64,000 bases of DNA, taken from Tubiluchus corallicola. Lineage: Eukaryota; Priapulida; Priapulimorpha; Priapulimorphida; Tubiluchidae. Shown here piece by piece: positions 45,587 to 55,800 of the stretch. The stretch's first letter is position 1; each line of letters opens with the position of its first letter. Location: NCBI GenBank assembly GCA_030141605.1, contig JAQGDQ010000056.1:186001-250000 (forward strand). Direction: 5' to 3'. The notes under the pieces were generated by a model that was not told where the DNA came from, made no database searches, and saw only the letters and a program-made list of their open reading frames with translations. Made by a program: the position numbers and the translations under genes.

Positions 45587-48500
45587 ATGGAACTAGAGGA
45601 ATGGAGTTTACCATTGGCATTTAATCAGAAGCGACATCTTGAACTGATATCTGGATGTGAAGAAGAAGCAGAAAAATGGCGCATGAAGGAACGCATGAAA
45701 ACCGTCAGTGTTGCCCTTGTATTGTGTTTGAATGTAGGTGTAGATCCGCCGGACATAGTGAAAACTCAGCCTTGTGCGAGACTCGAATGTTGGATAGATC
45801 CTCTCTCCATGCCTCCGCAGAAAGCTCTAGAAACAATTGGCGCTAATTTGCAACGTCAGTACGAGCGATGGCAGTCGCGGGCTCGTTACAAGCAGTGTCT
45901 TGATCCCACTGTGGAAGAAGTTAAGAAACTGTGCACATCTTTAAGAAGAAATGCCAAAGAAGAAAGAGTGTTATTTCATTACAATGGTCATGGTGTTCCT
46001 AAACCTACAGTAAATGGTGAACTGTGGGTTTTTAACAAGAGCTTCACTCAGTATATTCCTTTATCAGTGTATGACTTGCAGCAGTGGATGGGAACACCAT
46101 CAATTTATGTGTATGACTGTTCTTGTGCAGGAATTATTGTTGACTCGTTTAAACAGTTTGCTTCACAAAGGGAACAAGAGCTGGCTACTTTGAACGGTAG
46201 AGGTGCACTTACTGTGCAGCAGTCATATAAAAACTGCATTCAATTAGCAGCTTGTGCAGCAGATCAGATATTGCCGATGAATCCTGATCTTCCAGCTGAT
46301 TTGTTTACGTCTTGTTTGACTACACCCATTCGTGTCGCTTTGCGTTGGTTTGTTGTGCAGAATTCACGTCAGTTGGTACCAAATGTAACGCTGGAATTAA
46401 TTGAAAAGATTCCTGGACAGTTAAATGACCGTCGGACAATGCTTGGCGAACTAAATTGGATATTTACTGCTATCACAGACACAATTGCTTGGAATACACT
46501 TCCTAGAGAACTTTTTCAAAAACTCTTCAGACAGGATCTTGTAGTTGCTAGTTTATTTCGAAATTTTTTGCTAGCAGAACGAATAATGCGGTCTTACAGT
46601 TGTACTCCCATATCACATCCAAAATTGCCTTCAACACATCAGCATCATATGTGGCAGGCGTGGGATTTAGCACTTGATATATGTTTGTCTCAGTTACCTG
46701 ATATACTAAATGATAGTGTTCCTTATCGCCATAGCTTGTTTTTTGCAGAGCAGTTAACAGCTTTTCAAGTCTGGCTGTCTTTTGGTTCTCAAACACGAAA
46801 TCCCCCAGAACAATTACCCATAGTGTTACAAGTTTTGCTAAGTCAAGTTCATAGGTTAAGAGCACTAGAGCTGTTGGGTCGTTTTCTAGATTTGGGTCCA
46901 TGGGCAGTGAGTTTAGCACTGTCAGTTGGCATTTTCCCTTATGTATTGAAGCTTCTACAAAGTTCCGCTAGAGAACTGAGGCCACTGCTGGTATTTATAT
47001 GGGCGAAGATACTTGCTGTTGATACCACTTGTCAAGCTGATCTTGTCAAAGACAATGGTCACAAGTATTTTTTGTCAGTTCTTGCTGACCCTTGCATGCC
47101 TGCTGAACACAGAACAATGGCTGCTTTTGTGCTGGCTATCATTGTTAATTGCTACCCTCAGGGACAAGAGGCTGTTCTACAGGGAAACTTGATCTCTCTG
47201 TGTCTGGAACAACTGAGTGACTTTCACCCGTTGTTGAGACAATGGCTCTGCATTTGTCTCGGACGAATATGGACTGATTGTGATGCAGCTCGTGGATATG
47301 GAGTGAGAGACAATGCTCATATCAAACTGTATCCTCTGCTCACGGATGATATTCCAGAAGTCAGAGCTGCAGCTGTTCATTCATTAGGAACTTTCCTTAG
47401 TAACACAGTAGACAGAACTGATCATGCCAATACTATCGACCATGGAATTGGTATGCAGCTTATAGCTGTTACACAAGATGGGAGCCCTTTAGTACGCATG
47501 GAGTTAGTTGTGGCATATCAAGGTCTTGTCATGCAATTTGAGCATCAATTTTCAGCTGTGGCTGCAGCATTTATGGAAGAGGAGTCACACCGTGAAGGTG
47601 CATTACCTTTTTCTGCCCTGGAATCTAGCAGTATCCATTCACCTTCAGGAAAATTATTGCTGCGTGGTGCAGTGAGTGTTGCAACATTGCATCCTAGTGG
47701 GTCTAAGGGAAATCTCTTAGGCATGGTTCTTGGTTCTAGTTGCAGTCCTGAAAATAGTTCTCTCTCTGAAGGTTCTTTAGCTGAGCCAGCTTTTAGTAAC
47801 CTTCGTCATGTGTTATCTAGTTCTGCTATAGCACCAGCTGGTGGCCTTCTTCATGGAAACGTATATTCAAATATCTGGAGAGCGCTTTTGCTTTTAACAA
47901 ATGACCCTTATCCTGAAGTAGCAGAATTGGCTCGTACTCTCACAGGACTCATTAAACAAAAGGCTAGTCTGTTGTCACATAGGCCGCGTATATGTTCAGC
48001 TGGAAGTGCTGCTGTTTCAGCACCTGGAAGTCCTTTAAATAGATCAACATTAGCGGCCTCTCCTCCAAATCATATAGCTGCAAGTTCACCCACCAATGCC
48101 TCGAAACCTATATTTGAAATAGGAGAGGCATCACCTAAAAACCCACCATCAATGACTCCTCATGTTACAGTGCATTCTGCACACTTTGCTAGGACACGGA
48201 AAATGTTTGACACAGGCCCAGAAGTGATACGTGAAGATGCTGTAGAGGAAGCAACTCCAGTTCACCACAGACGTGACCCTGTGGTTACAACAGAATTCAT
48301 CCCATGGTGTTGCAAGTATTTCAGTCAACCTGTGATGAAACTCCCTGATGAACATGATCCAGAAAGTGAGTCACATCATCAAAGACATTGGAGGCTTGAC
48401 AGAAATACTTTGACACGAGAAGAAGGCATGCAGCAAGCACGCAGAGCTTTGTATTGCAGGCTGGATGATCAAGTTTTTATAAATAAGAATATACACGTAC

Positions 48501-49456
48501 CAGCATGTCTCAAATTTCATCCTTACGAATCACTTATAACAGTTGCTGATAAGGATGGTGTATCTACATGGAATTGGGAACATTGTACTAAACAAAACTA
48601 CTTCTACAACAAAAATCCCCGGTTTACACAAATTACAACAATGGAGACATTGAATGGTCATGATGACAGTTTGCTCCTTACTGGCACTGATGATGGATCA
48701 GTAAGAGTCTGGAAGAATTATGCTGCAGAAGATAATCAGAACTTGAAGCTAGTGACTGCATGGCAGGCTTTGTCTGACATGCTGCCATCTAGTGCAAATT
48801 TTGGTGTTCGCAATACAGGATCAGGAATGGTAACAGCCTGGGAACAAGAAACAGGCATGTTGTATGCATCAGGAGATGTCAGGGTTGTCAGGATTTGGGA
48901 CACCCAACGGGAATTGAAAGTCCAGGACATACCCACCCAGGCTAACAGCTGCATTACTAGCCTTGCAGTGGATAGCGCCAATCGTTCACTTTTAGTGGCT
49001 GGTTGCGGAGATGGCTTAGTGCGTTTGTATGACAGGCGATTATCTCCTGCAGAAAGTCTAGTTCTACTGCTTCGTGAGCACAATAGCTGGGTAATTAATG
49101 TCCATGTACAGCAGAGAGGAGATGGAAAGATAATTTCTGGTAGTGTTGGTGGTGACGTAAAAATGTGGGATCCCCGTTTCTCTGAGTCTGTGATGACAAT
49201 TCATACATCTCATGGATTGACTGCTATGGATGTTCATCAATATGCTGACTTGATAGCTTGTGGTTCAGTCAATCAATACATTAGCATCTATAACATGATG
49301 GGTGATTGCTTAAGTACCGTTAAATATCATGAAGGGTTTATGGGGCAACGTATTGGTCCTATAAGCTGCCTGGCTTTTCATCCATATAAGCTGAACTTAG
49401 GAGCCGGATACACCGATTACTTTGTTTCTGTATACACAGCAGAGAAAAAACGATGA
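45587..49456 (+). CDS. RPTOR: Raptor, mTORC1 scaffold, intronless
   Basis: A single 1289-codon exon (human about 1335). ATG 45587 is chosen because the frame MELEEWSLPLAF matches the family's DWNLPLAF start; only a TTG precedes it. The raptor-conserved caspase-like region covers about 10-290 (RMKTVSVALVLCLNVGVDPP, FHYNGHGVPKPT with His135, VYDCSCAG at 175-182, LPADLFTSCLTTPI). HEAT-type helices cover about 320-680 (QAWDLALDICLSQLP, RALELLGRFLDLGPWAVSLA, ELRPLLVFIWAKILAVD). A Ser/Pro-rich linker follows (about 680-900), then WD40 repeats from about 960 (GTDDGSVRVWKNY, RVVRIWDTQ, GDGLVRLYDRR, GGDVKMWDPR). It acts in the cytosol and on lysosomes, presenting substrates to mTOR. The Ser/Pro-rich linker preserves likely AMPK and S-P phosphosites. 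The lack of introns contrasts with its neighbours. Confidence 0.98.
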   Translation: MELEEWSLPLAFNQKRHLELISGCEEEAEKWRMKERMKTVSVALVLCLNVGVDPPDIVKTQPCARLECWIDPLSMPPQKALETIGANLQRQYERWQSRARYKQCLDPTVEEVKKLCTSLRRNAKEERVLFHYNGHGVPKPTVNGELWVFNKSFTQYIPLSVYDLQQWMGTPSIYVYDCSCAGIIVDSFKQFASQREQELATLNGRGALTVQQSYKNCIQLAACAADQILPMNPDLPADLFTSCLTTPIRVALRWFVVQNSRQLVPNVTLELIEKIPGQLNDRRTMLGELNWIFTAITDTIAWNTLPRELFQKLFRQDLVVASLFRNFLLAERIMRSYSCTPISHPKLPSTHQHHMWQAWDLALDICLSQLPDILNDSVPYRHSLFFAEQLTAFQVWLSFGSQTRNPPEQLPIVLQVLLSQVHRLRALELLGRFLDLGPWAVSLALSVGIFPYVLKLLQSSARELRPLLVFIWAKILAVDTTCQADLVKDNGHKYFLSVLADPCMPAEHRTMAAFVLAIIVNCYPQGQEAVLQGNLISLCLEQLSDFHPLLRQWLCICLGRIWTDCDAARGYGVRDNAHIKLYPLLTDDIPEVRAAAVHSLGTFLSNTVDRTDHANTIDHGIGMQLIAVTQDGSPLVRMELVVAYQGLVMQFEHQFSAVAAAFMEEESHREGALPFSALESSSIHSPSGKLLLRGAVSVATLHPSGSKGNLLGMVLGSSCSPENSSLSEGSLAEPAFSNLRHVLSSSAIAPAGGLLHGNVYSNIWRALLLLTNDPYPEVAELARTLTGLIKQKASLLSHRPRICSAGSAAVSAPGSPLNRSTLAASPPNHIAASSPTNASKPIFEIGEASPKNPPSMTPHVTVHSAHFARTRKMFDTGPEVIREDAVEEATPVHHRRDPVVTTEFIPWCCKYFSQPVMKLPDEHDPESESHHQRHWRLDRNTLTREEGMQQARRALYCRLDDQVFINKNIHVPACLKFHPYESLITVADKDGVSTWNWEHCTKQNYFYNKNPRFTQITTMETLNGHDDSLLLTGTDDGSVRVWKNYAAEDNQNLKLVTAWQALSDMLPSSANFGVRNTGSGMVTAWEQETGMLYASGDVRVVRIWDTQRELKVQDIPTQANSCITSLAVDSANRSLLVAGCGDGLVRLYDRRLSPAESLVLLLREHNSWVINVHVQQRGDGKIISGSVGGDVKMWDPRFSESVMTIHTSHGLTAMDVHQYADLIACGSVNQYISIYNMMGDCLSTVKYHEGFMGQRIGPISCLAFHPYKLNLGAGYTDYFVSVYTAEKKR

Positions 49457-50575
49457 TTACTTGCTGTTCTTATACTAAAATTAGTAAAGCTTTAGGAAAG
49501 CATTAGTAAAGCTGCGGGTTTTCCATTAAGTCTTTGACTTTCTTCAAGGTTTTTCTATTGCTGTTTATCAAAGCCTCTCAGTCAGTGTGTATGCTGAATT
49601 TTTTAGTTATTATTTTTATTCCAAATATCCTCTTGACTAGTAAGGAAACCCAGTTTATTTGAATTTATAGCATTAGAGTCATTTTTGCTATATGTTGTAG
49701 GCCATGTGAGATGTAAATATTTAGCTTTTTTAGATGACACTTTGATCAGTGTTGTCCAAAATGTGGAGCATTTTTTATCTTTAACTTTGAACAACACGTG
49801 GAAAAAAAGCATCACATTGTTATTAATAGAACTGCTATTAGCAGTCTGGCAGGTGCTTTTATATTCCTTACCAATTTCCTTTCTTATTAATAATATTGAC
49901 ATTTTCATTTGAATAATTATGTAATTAATTTTTGTAAAATAGCATGCGTGCGATAATTTTTTATAGATATTATTAAATATATTGCATAAAATTTGTATGG
50001 CTTGTTTAAACTATGAGTAATAAAATGCGAATAATGCTATAAATGTGTGTGGTTGAATTTAAATTTTTATTAATTTTATTATTAGTGAACAGATAATATG
50101 AAATATGCTTAATTATTTTTGATGAAACACCATCTTCTGAGTTTTCATTTTTGTCAGTTTAAAAAAATTATAATCAACAAAACAAATTCTATTTGGGCTG
50201 GAGTGTGGGCTGTGTTTCGAATTTGTGCAAGTTGGTTACATAGTTCCATCATGTAAAAATAAATTTTTAGATAAATTTTTATCTAATATATTTAGATAAA
50301 TATATCTATAGATAGACTTCCAAATGAGACAAAAAACGTACTAGTACAGGTTTTTCGAAAAACTATGAACAGTGAGATCCATGCGAACTCAATAATCACT
50401 TTTTTGCATGTTTTTTTTCTTGTTAATTGCATTACACAGAGTGTTATGTTTCTACAGTTAAACAGTTTACGTATATTCTTCCAACGTGGAACTTTGGTAA
50501 CGAAATTCGTTGGTGTCTATCATGAAAGCACGGCCAAAGATTATTTTGATAAACTACTAGTCTGCGCACGATTTT
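49457..50575. other. Raptor 3' UTR and spacer
   Basis: AT-rich non-coding sequence; no gene, repeat or mobile element recognised apart from the poly(A) hexamer. Confidence 0.45.
50019..50024 (+). terminator. Candidate Raptor poly(A) signal
   Basis: AATAAA about 560 bases after the Raptor stop, in AT-rich 3' UTR-like sequence. Confidence 0.4.
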
Positions 50576-50576
50576 G

Positions 50577-50880
50577 GTGCTCCTGAGCCTTATGCCACGC
50601 CTCTAACTCCTGCGTCAAAGCGGAGCGAATTTTTATTGGTGATATCTTGACACCTCTGATTGGGATTGGTCCACGTTTCCTATACATCATACAGTACTAT
50701 GCAGTATGCACTCATAGTATGTATGCGCTCTGCAGTTACTGTGTAGACTCAACATTCTGGAATCGCCGCTTTCCGTTCATTCCGTGGTGTAGTTCAAGTC
50801 GAGGCGGTTTCGTTAGTTAATAATTATGGTCTGTGAAGAGAAAGCTTTTGAAGTTCTAGTCGAATATTAAACAGACATTT
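50577..50880 (+). promoter_or_regulatory. Candidate distal promoter of the CREB3-like gene
   Basis: A 300-base patch with higher GC and CpG (GCCACGCCTC, AAAGCGGAGCG, GGAATCGCCGC, AAGTCGAGGCGGTTTCG) and several inverted CCAAT boxes (ATTGG near 50635, 50659 and 50665), including an exact ERSE-II. It may be the true promoter with a non-coding first exon, 1.9-2.2 kb ahead of the start codon. I could not prove the splice. Confidence 0.4.
50665..50676 (+). promoter_or_regulatory. ERSE-II-type ER stress element
   Basis: ATTGGTCCACGT exactly fits the ERSE-II consensus ATTGG-N-CCACG, the site bound by NF-Y together with ATF6/XBP1-type bZIPs. It sits in a promoter-like patch upstream of a CREB3-family gene. 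Confidence 0.5.
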
Positions 50881-51479
50881 ATTCTTTCAAGCGACAGCAT
50901 CATGTTACTGGTGTCTAGTAATGGTTCGTTAATGAGTTGGTTATCAGAGGCTGTTTTAATTGGTTCTACTGTTGAGTGTTACGCAGTAGCGCTAGTGACA
51001 TCAATATTTTGAAGTATCGTATTCGTAGTTTATTGAAGTGTGGCACACGTCGCGAACTGATATTAAATTTAATTTAGCTGCATCAGAAATAGATATTTCA
51101 CGTACTAAGTAAAACATCAGTAAAAGGTATTTCACGTACTAAATTTAATTGCAAACTAGTCAAAGGGCAGCATGACGGGAATGCTTAACTTAGACAGCAC
51201 ACAATTTTAGTGATCAATGGATCTACACAGCAGATTGCTCAAAATACATGTACATGCAATTGTAGTTAATCCTGTTTTAAAGCTGAATAATTATTCTGAA
51301 TATATAATACAGATACCAAATACATTATTCAGTATACTGAAATACACGTACAGTGTGCGCTTGAGGTATCTTTATTTTTGGATGAGTTTCTTATTATATG
51401 GCTATTATTTTAGTTAATAACTGAGAAACTAAAAAAATTGGAAAACAAAGCGTCGTCATAAGCGTGGATGGGTAAAGGA

Positions 51480-52150
51480 CTATAGTTGGGTACTCGGTGA
51501 CCTTGGTTGAGTGATTCAAGGTCAAAGCTCATTTTTTCTGAAAAGGATTTGGAAGCTATGTCCTCCTAGACTTGTAGTAGCAGGTTGCTGTAACTCATGT
51601 AGATGGCAAAGAGTGCAGAGTTTTAGTGTGGGGAACCAAATTAATTTATTTTGGGTACGTGGTTGGGGCTGTGGAGGAACAAATCTCAGTGGGTGGGTTT
51701 ACAAAATATGACCTTTGATAAAAAAGTGGGCAACTACCTAGTGTATGTGTTTGAAAACTTGTGATGAAACAAAATAAACTGTGATAACTAAATGAATTTT
51801 GGGACATGGTGCATGGGGCTGAGTGTGGAGTGAGTGTCAGAAATGTGACCTTAGACTGCAAATGTAATAAGTTATTTGTAAGCATGACGCAAGACAAATC
51901 CAGTACCTATTGTTAAACTAATTTTGCCGACCTGTGGGTGGGTCTAGTGTTGGGGAGGGAGACATATTGTGACTTATGGTGGTGAATACATGTGCAAAGT
52001 ATGTGTTGTTTCACATCATGGGAAAGCATTGATGAAGTTCAATTGAACTGTTATCTTAGAAAAAAATTGGCAATCTGTGGGTAGGGTACGGTGAGGCTGG
52101 TGGTAGGAAACGGTTAAAATCTGCCCTTTTCCAGCCAATGCACAAAATAT
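51480..52150. repeat. Degenerate G-rich repeats, about 130-165 bp apart
   Basis: G-rich phrases such as TTGGGTACTCGGTGACCTTG (51487), TTGGGTACGTGGTTGGGG (51650), TTGGGACATGGTGCATGGGG (51797), CTGTGGGTGGGTCTAGTG (51930) and CTGTGGGTAGGGTACGG (52075) recur at roughly regular spacing. It looks like an old tandem array; tentative. Confidence 0.35.
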
Positions 52151-52723
52151 ATTGTGTACCATATTAGATGGGTGCTTGTAAATAAAGCTGTTCAACTGCA
52201 TTAAAAGACTTAAGGTCTTTGGTATCTTAAACGACCTGTAAAGGCCAAAAAAAGACAAAATGGAATTAAAGGTAGTAATGCTTAAAACAGAGTCAGTTTA
52301 AATGTAATCAATGGTGCTGATTTTAACTGGATAGTTTTGTCTGTCATGCACTGTTTAGTTTCTACTGAAACTATTTTTGGTGTGCTAACACAAAATGTTT
52401 TCAAGATAGGTATGTCAATTGGCTTTTGATATCTCTCCAGCAATATTCAACTATTGCACATAGTACATATTATGAGGAGATGAAATCTGTTGAGCTAATA
52501 ATATTATGGCTGGTAATATAGTAATTTTGATGAGTTTAAATTAACAATTAGATTTGTATATTGAAATACCAGGTTTCTGAGGAATTCTGAAACAATGCAA
52601 CTACAATTCACTATTATTCGACTGGGTATATCATAATTATAGTTTGGTTGTGCCAAGCTAGCTAATAATTAATATGTTACAAAACCTGTATAGGTACCGC
52701 TTGTCTGTGTTGAGTGCGCCTCC

Positions 52724-52729
52724 CACGTG
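52724..52729 (+). promoter_or_regulatory. CACGTG box just upstream of the CREB3-like start
   Basis: CCCACGTGTC lies 46 bases before the start codon in a GC-richer patch. CCACGTG is a recognised target of CREB3/ATF6/XBP1 and of bHLH-ZIP proteins, so feedback control is possible. Confidence 0.3.
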
Positions 52730-52769
52730 TCGATATGGAGATAAGCATACAGATGTAGCAATTTTCTAA

Positions 52770-52883
52770 ATGGGTACAACTGGTCTAGTGACAATGGACT
52801 ATGATGCCTTATTGAACGTGGAACATAAATATGAGAAAGAAACTGGTATTTTTGATGAGATGGACTTTAGTGACAGTAGTAAT
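52770..52883 (+). CDS. CREB3L: CREB3-like exon 1
   Basis: ATG to donor GTGAGTT, 38 codons: [20 protein letters not shown] and [11 protein letters not shown], acidic and hydrophobic as in activation domains. Confidence 0.8.
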
Positions 52884-55800
52884 GTGAGTTTTATAGTTTG
52901 TGTCATTTTATACGGCTACCATCATATTTTTCTCTCTATTGTCTTCGACTTTTCTTTTCTGCGACTTTACTGCTCCATTCCGTCTCAATCCACATTCATA
53001 TGGGGTGCTCAAAACAAGTAAATACTTTTTGAACACCTTATATGCCATTTGCAGCTTGGCACTTTGACTAGATAATAAATAGAGCTATGCTGGTATGGTT
53101 GCTGTGAGTTTCCATAATAAACAAATAAATAAAAGCAACCATAAAGTAACATTTGGTGACACTTTTACAGCACCCGTTCATGCACAGCAATGATTGGTTA
53201 GATGACATTTTTAATGACTGTGTGGAACAGCCCATTTTGAATGACTGCATGATAACAGAGGCAGTACATGCTCATCCACAGTTTAAATCAGAACACAGTT
53301 ACTCCTTGGATTGTGACAGCATTGTGAACCGGTCACGTGAGCTGGAATTATGCTCTAACAACTTAACAGCAGGTATTTGTGTATAATGCTTACAAGAGCA
53401 AACTTGTTGTCTCATCTTAAAACTTTGGCAGCTATACAAACATGTGACACTAAGAGATTGTTATTCTGTAAGGGCTTTCGCTTAAAGAAATGTGGAGACT
53501 GGCAAGTGGTTCAAATGCCATTTTAAACAATAACTGTGAAAATTGCTTATCTTACTTAGCTATACTATTAGTACATAGTTGCACTTCCAATAGTAAATGT
53601 CATAGAAATAATTTTTATTTTTATTTAATTTTTCACATCAGTATTTAATAATTTATTTTTGTTTGTAGATCTAGATACAGTATCTTTTTTTGTGAAGAAG
53701 ATTGACAACAAAGTGAGGGATGCAGAACAGCAAACCGTCTACATAAAACAAGAACCTGGTAATGAATGTTATCAGATTTCAAATGCTTGTATAAAAGCAC
53801 TTAAAGCAGGGATTTTTGCACTCGTGTCCCACTTGTAGATATTTTATTCTCTGGTTTTCAAGAAAAGAAATCATGTAAAATACAGTCTTACTGAGATTGA
53901 TCACCAAGTTATTACTTCAATACTATTTAGCTGCATTTATTTGCTTATAGTTATTTTACTATTATAGCAGTTCGTAGTGGTTAATCTAGTGTATATTGAG
54001 ACTGAAGTCGCTTCACATCAGTTGAAACTGTTTTGGTGTTTGGTTCTGTTTCTTTATTGTTAGCTAACGTGAGCAACATAGTTGCCATTTATCTAACTAT
54101 TTTGCAAAGTTCTTATCCTTGGTAGGAGATTCTACACCACATCACTAAATTGTTAAATGACAAGATCTGTGAATTTGCTTGTGCAGCTCAAAAAACTGCT
54201 GCTGCTGTTTGCTTTTCACTAGTATTATGTAACCTGTGTATTAGATGCATTAGTGTTGACGGTTAATTGTTTTTTATGCCAGGTCTAGTAATGTATCTTT
54301 ATTTTATAGAAAGCAGTTAAAGAACTCGTAGTGTACTTGTTTTACTAGCTTAGTAAAACTAAAAATTTTAGATTATTGTGTGAATGAGCTTAATGACAAT
54401 TAATTATCTGAGGTGCTGATGCCAGGTCTAGGATAATGGTAGCTTCGGATGTCACAGTAGCTTCTTGAATTGAAAAACTGTAAATTGCTGAGAATTTCTT
54501 TTCTTCTAAGATTAACCTATCTAACAAGTAAAAGTGGTGCTAACTCCACTACTTTTTTGCAAACATATGCTTCAAACTTGTAGATCTTCCCTTTTAAGGT
54601 ATAAAATGAGTTTTGAAACTCATCATAAATTATCTTTATTTTGCAATATTTTATCATTTATTCAGATGAAAAGTTTGGTACAGAAAAGCCACTGTCTACA
54701 ACGTTACTTGTGACCGACGGTACAGACGGCCAGCATTTGTCGGTGCTTCGTCAACCTGTCATTCCGAAAGTGTCCATAAAACTGGAACCTGCAGATACAA
54801 GTTTTTCTCAAGAAATAGGTATTGTATTACTGATTATATTGAGTTCTGCTAGTGCCTAATGAAGCCATGCATTAACTATAAGAACTGCTCAGCCATGCTA
54901 CATTCACCTTGTAGGCTATTTTATTAAATATTTTACGTACTTTTCATTACTTAGTGTCTAATGAACCCGTACATTAATTACAAGAACTGCTCAGCCATGC
55001 TACATTCACCTTGTGGCTATTTTATTAAATATTTTACGTACTTTTCATGTTTCAAAAATACTTAAAAAACTCACACAGTAACTGTAACATTGTTGTGGGT
55101 TCATTATAAACAGAATGAACTTTTTCAGTATTTAGGTGTGCTATACTTCTTTCTCTACTGCTATACTGCTGTGCTCCTTTGGATTCCATAGCCACTTTCC
55201 ATTTAATTTTGCTTGGTGAGATACTATAGCCGCAACCTTTCTGGTCTGTACTCTGCAACAGAGCTATTTGAGCTTAGTGTCATTCCAATAAAATTTATGA
55301 TTGTTATTATAGGCCAACCTATTGATTTTCTTGATTTGGTTATCAATCTGAAAGATATGTGAGACAAAAGTGTGTTAACTATGTCCAAAACACTATAGCA
55401 AGCCACTAAAATAAGTTTTTGAAAGTTGTAATGATGTCCTCCAATCACTCAATTTGATTTTTTAGCATTCTAAACACTTGACATTTTGAAACATAGTTTT
55501 ACTAAAAGCTAAAAAAGTTCATTAATTTTTTAACCATTATAGGAATGACAGTGCCATAATTAGGAAAAGTGAACATCAGTTCTGTTCTGTCGGCACTAAT
55601 CAGCACGTTTAAACATTGTCAAGTATAGGCCACTTAATCTGCATTTCCGTGTGTAAATAATACAGGTAGTAAAACTATCCTCTCTTAACCTCAAAATGCG
55701 TAAGCAATTTCCCACTCCTATTGCAAAGCAAACACGAATTACACAAACAACTTGTGGCATGAATCTAGTTTTTTCCGTACACATACTGTATGTACAGTCG

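Noticed and set aside
46548-49083. Minus-strand open frames of 67-123 codons
   Set aside because: Antisense shadows of the conserved Raptor coding sequence.
45587-49456. Raptor as a processed pseudogene
   Set aside because: All 1289 codons are open, catalytic-fold and WD40 motifs are conserved, and no poly(A) tract follows the stop.
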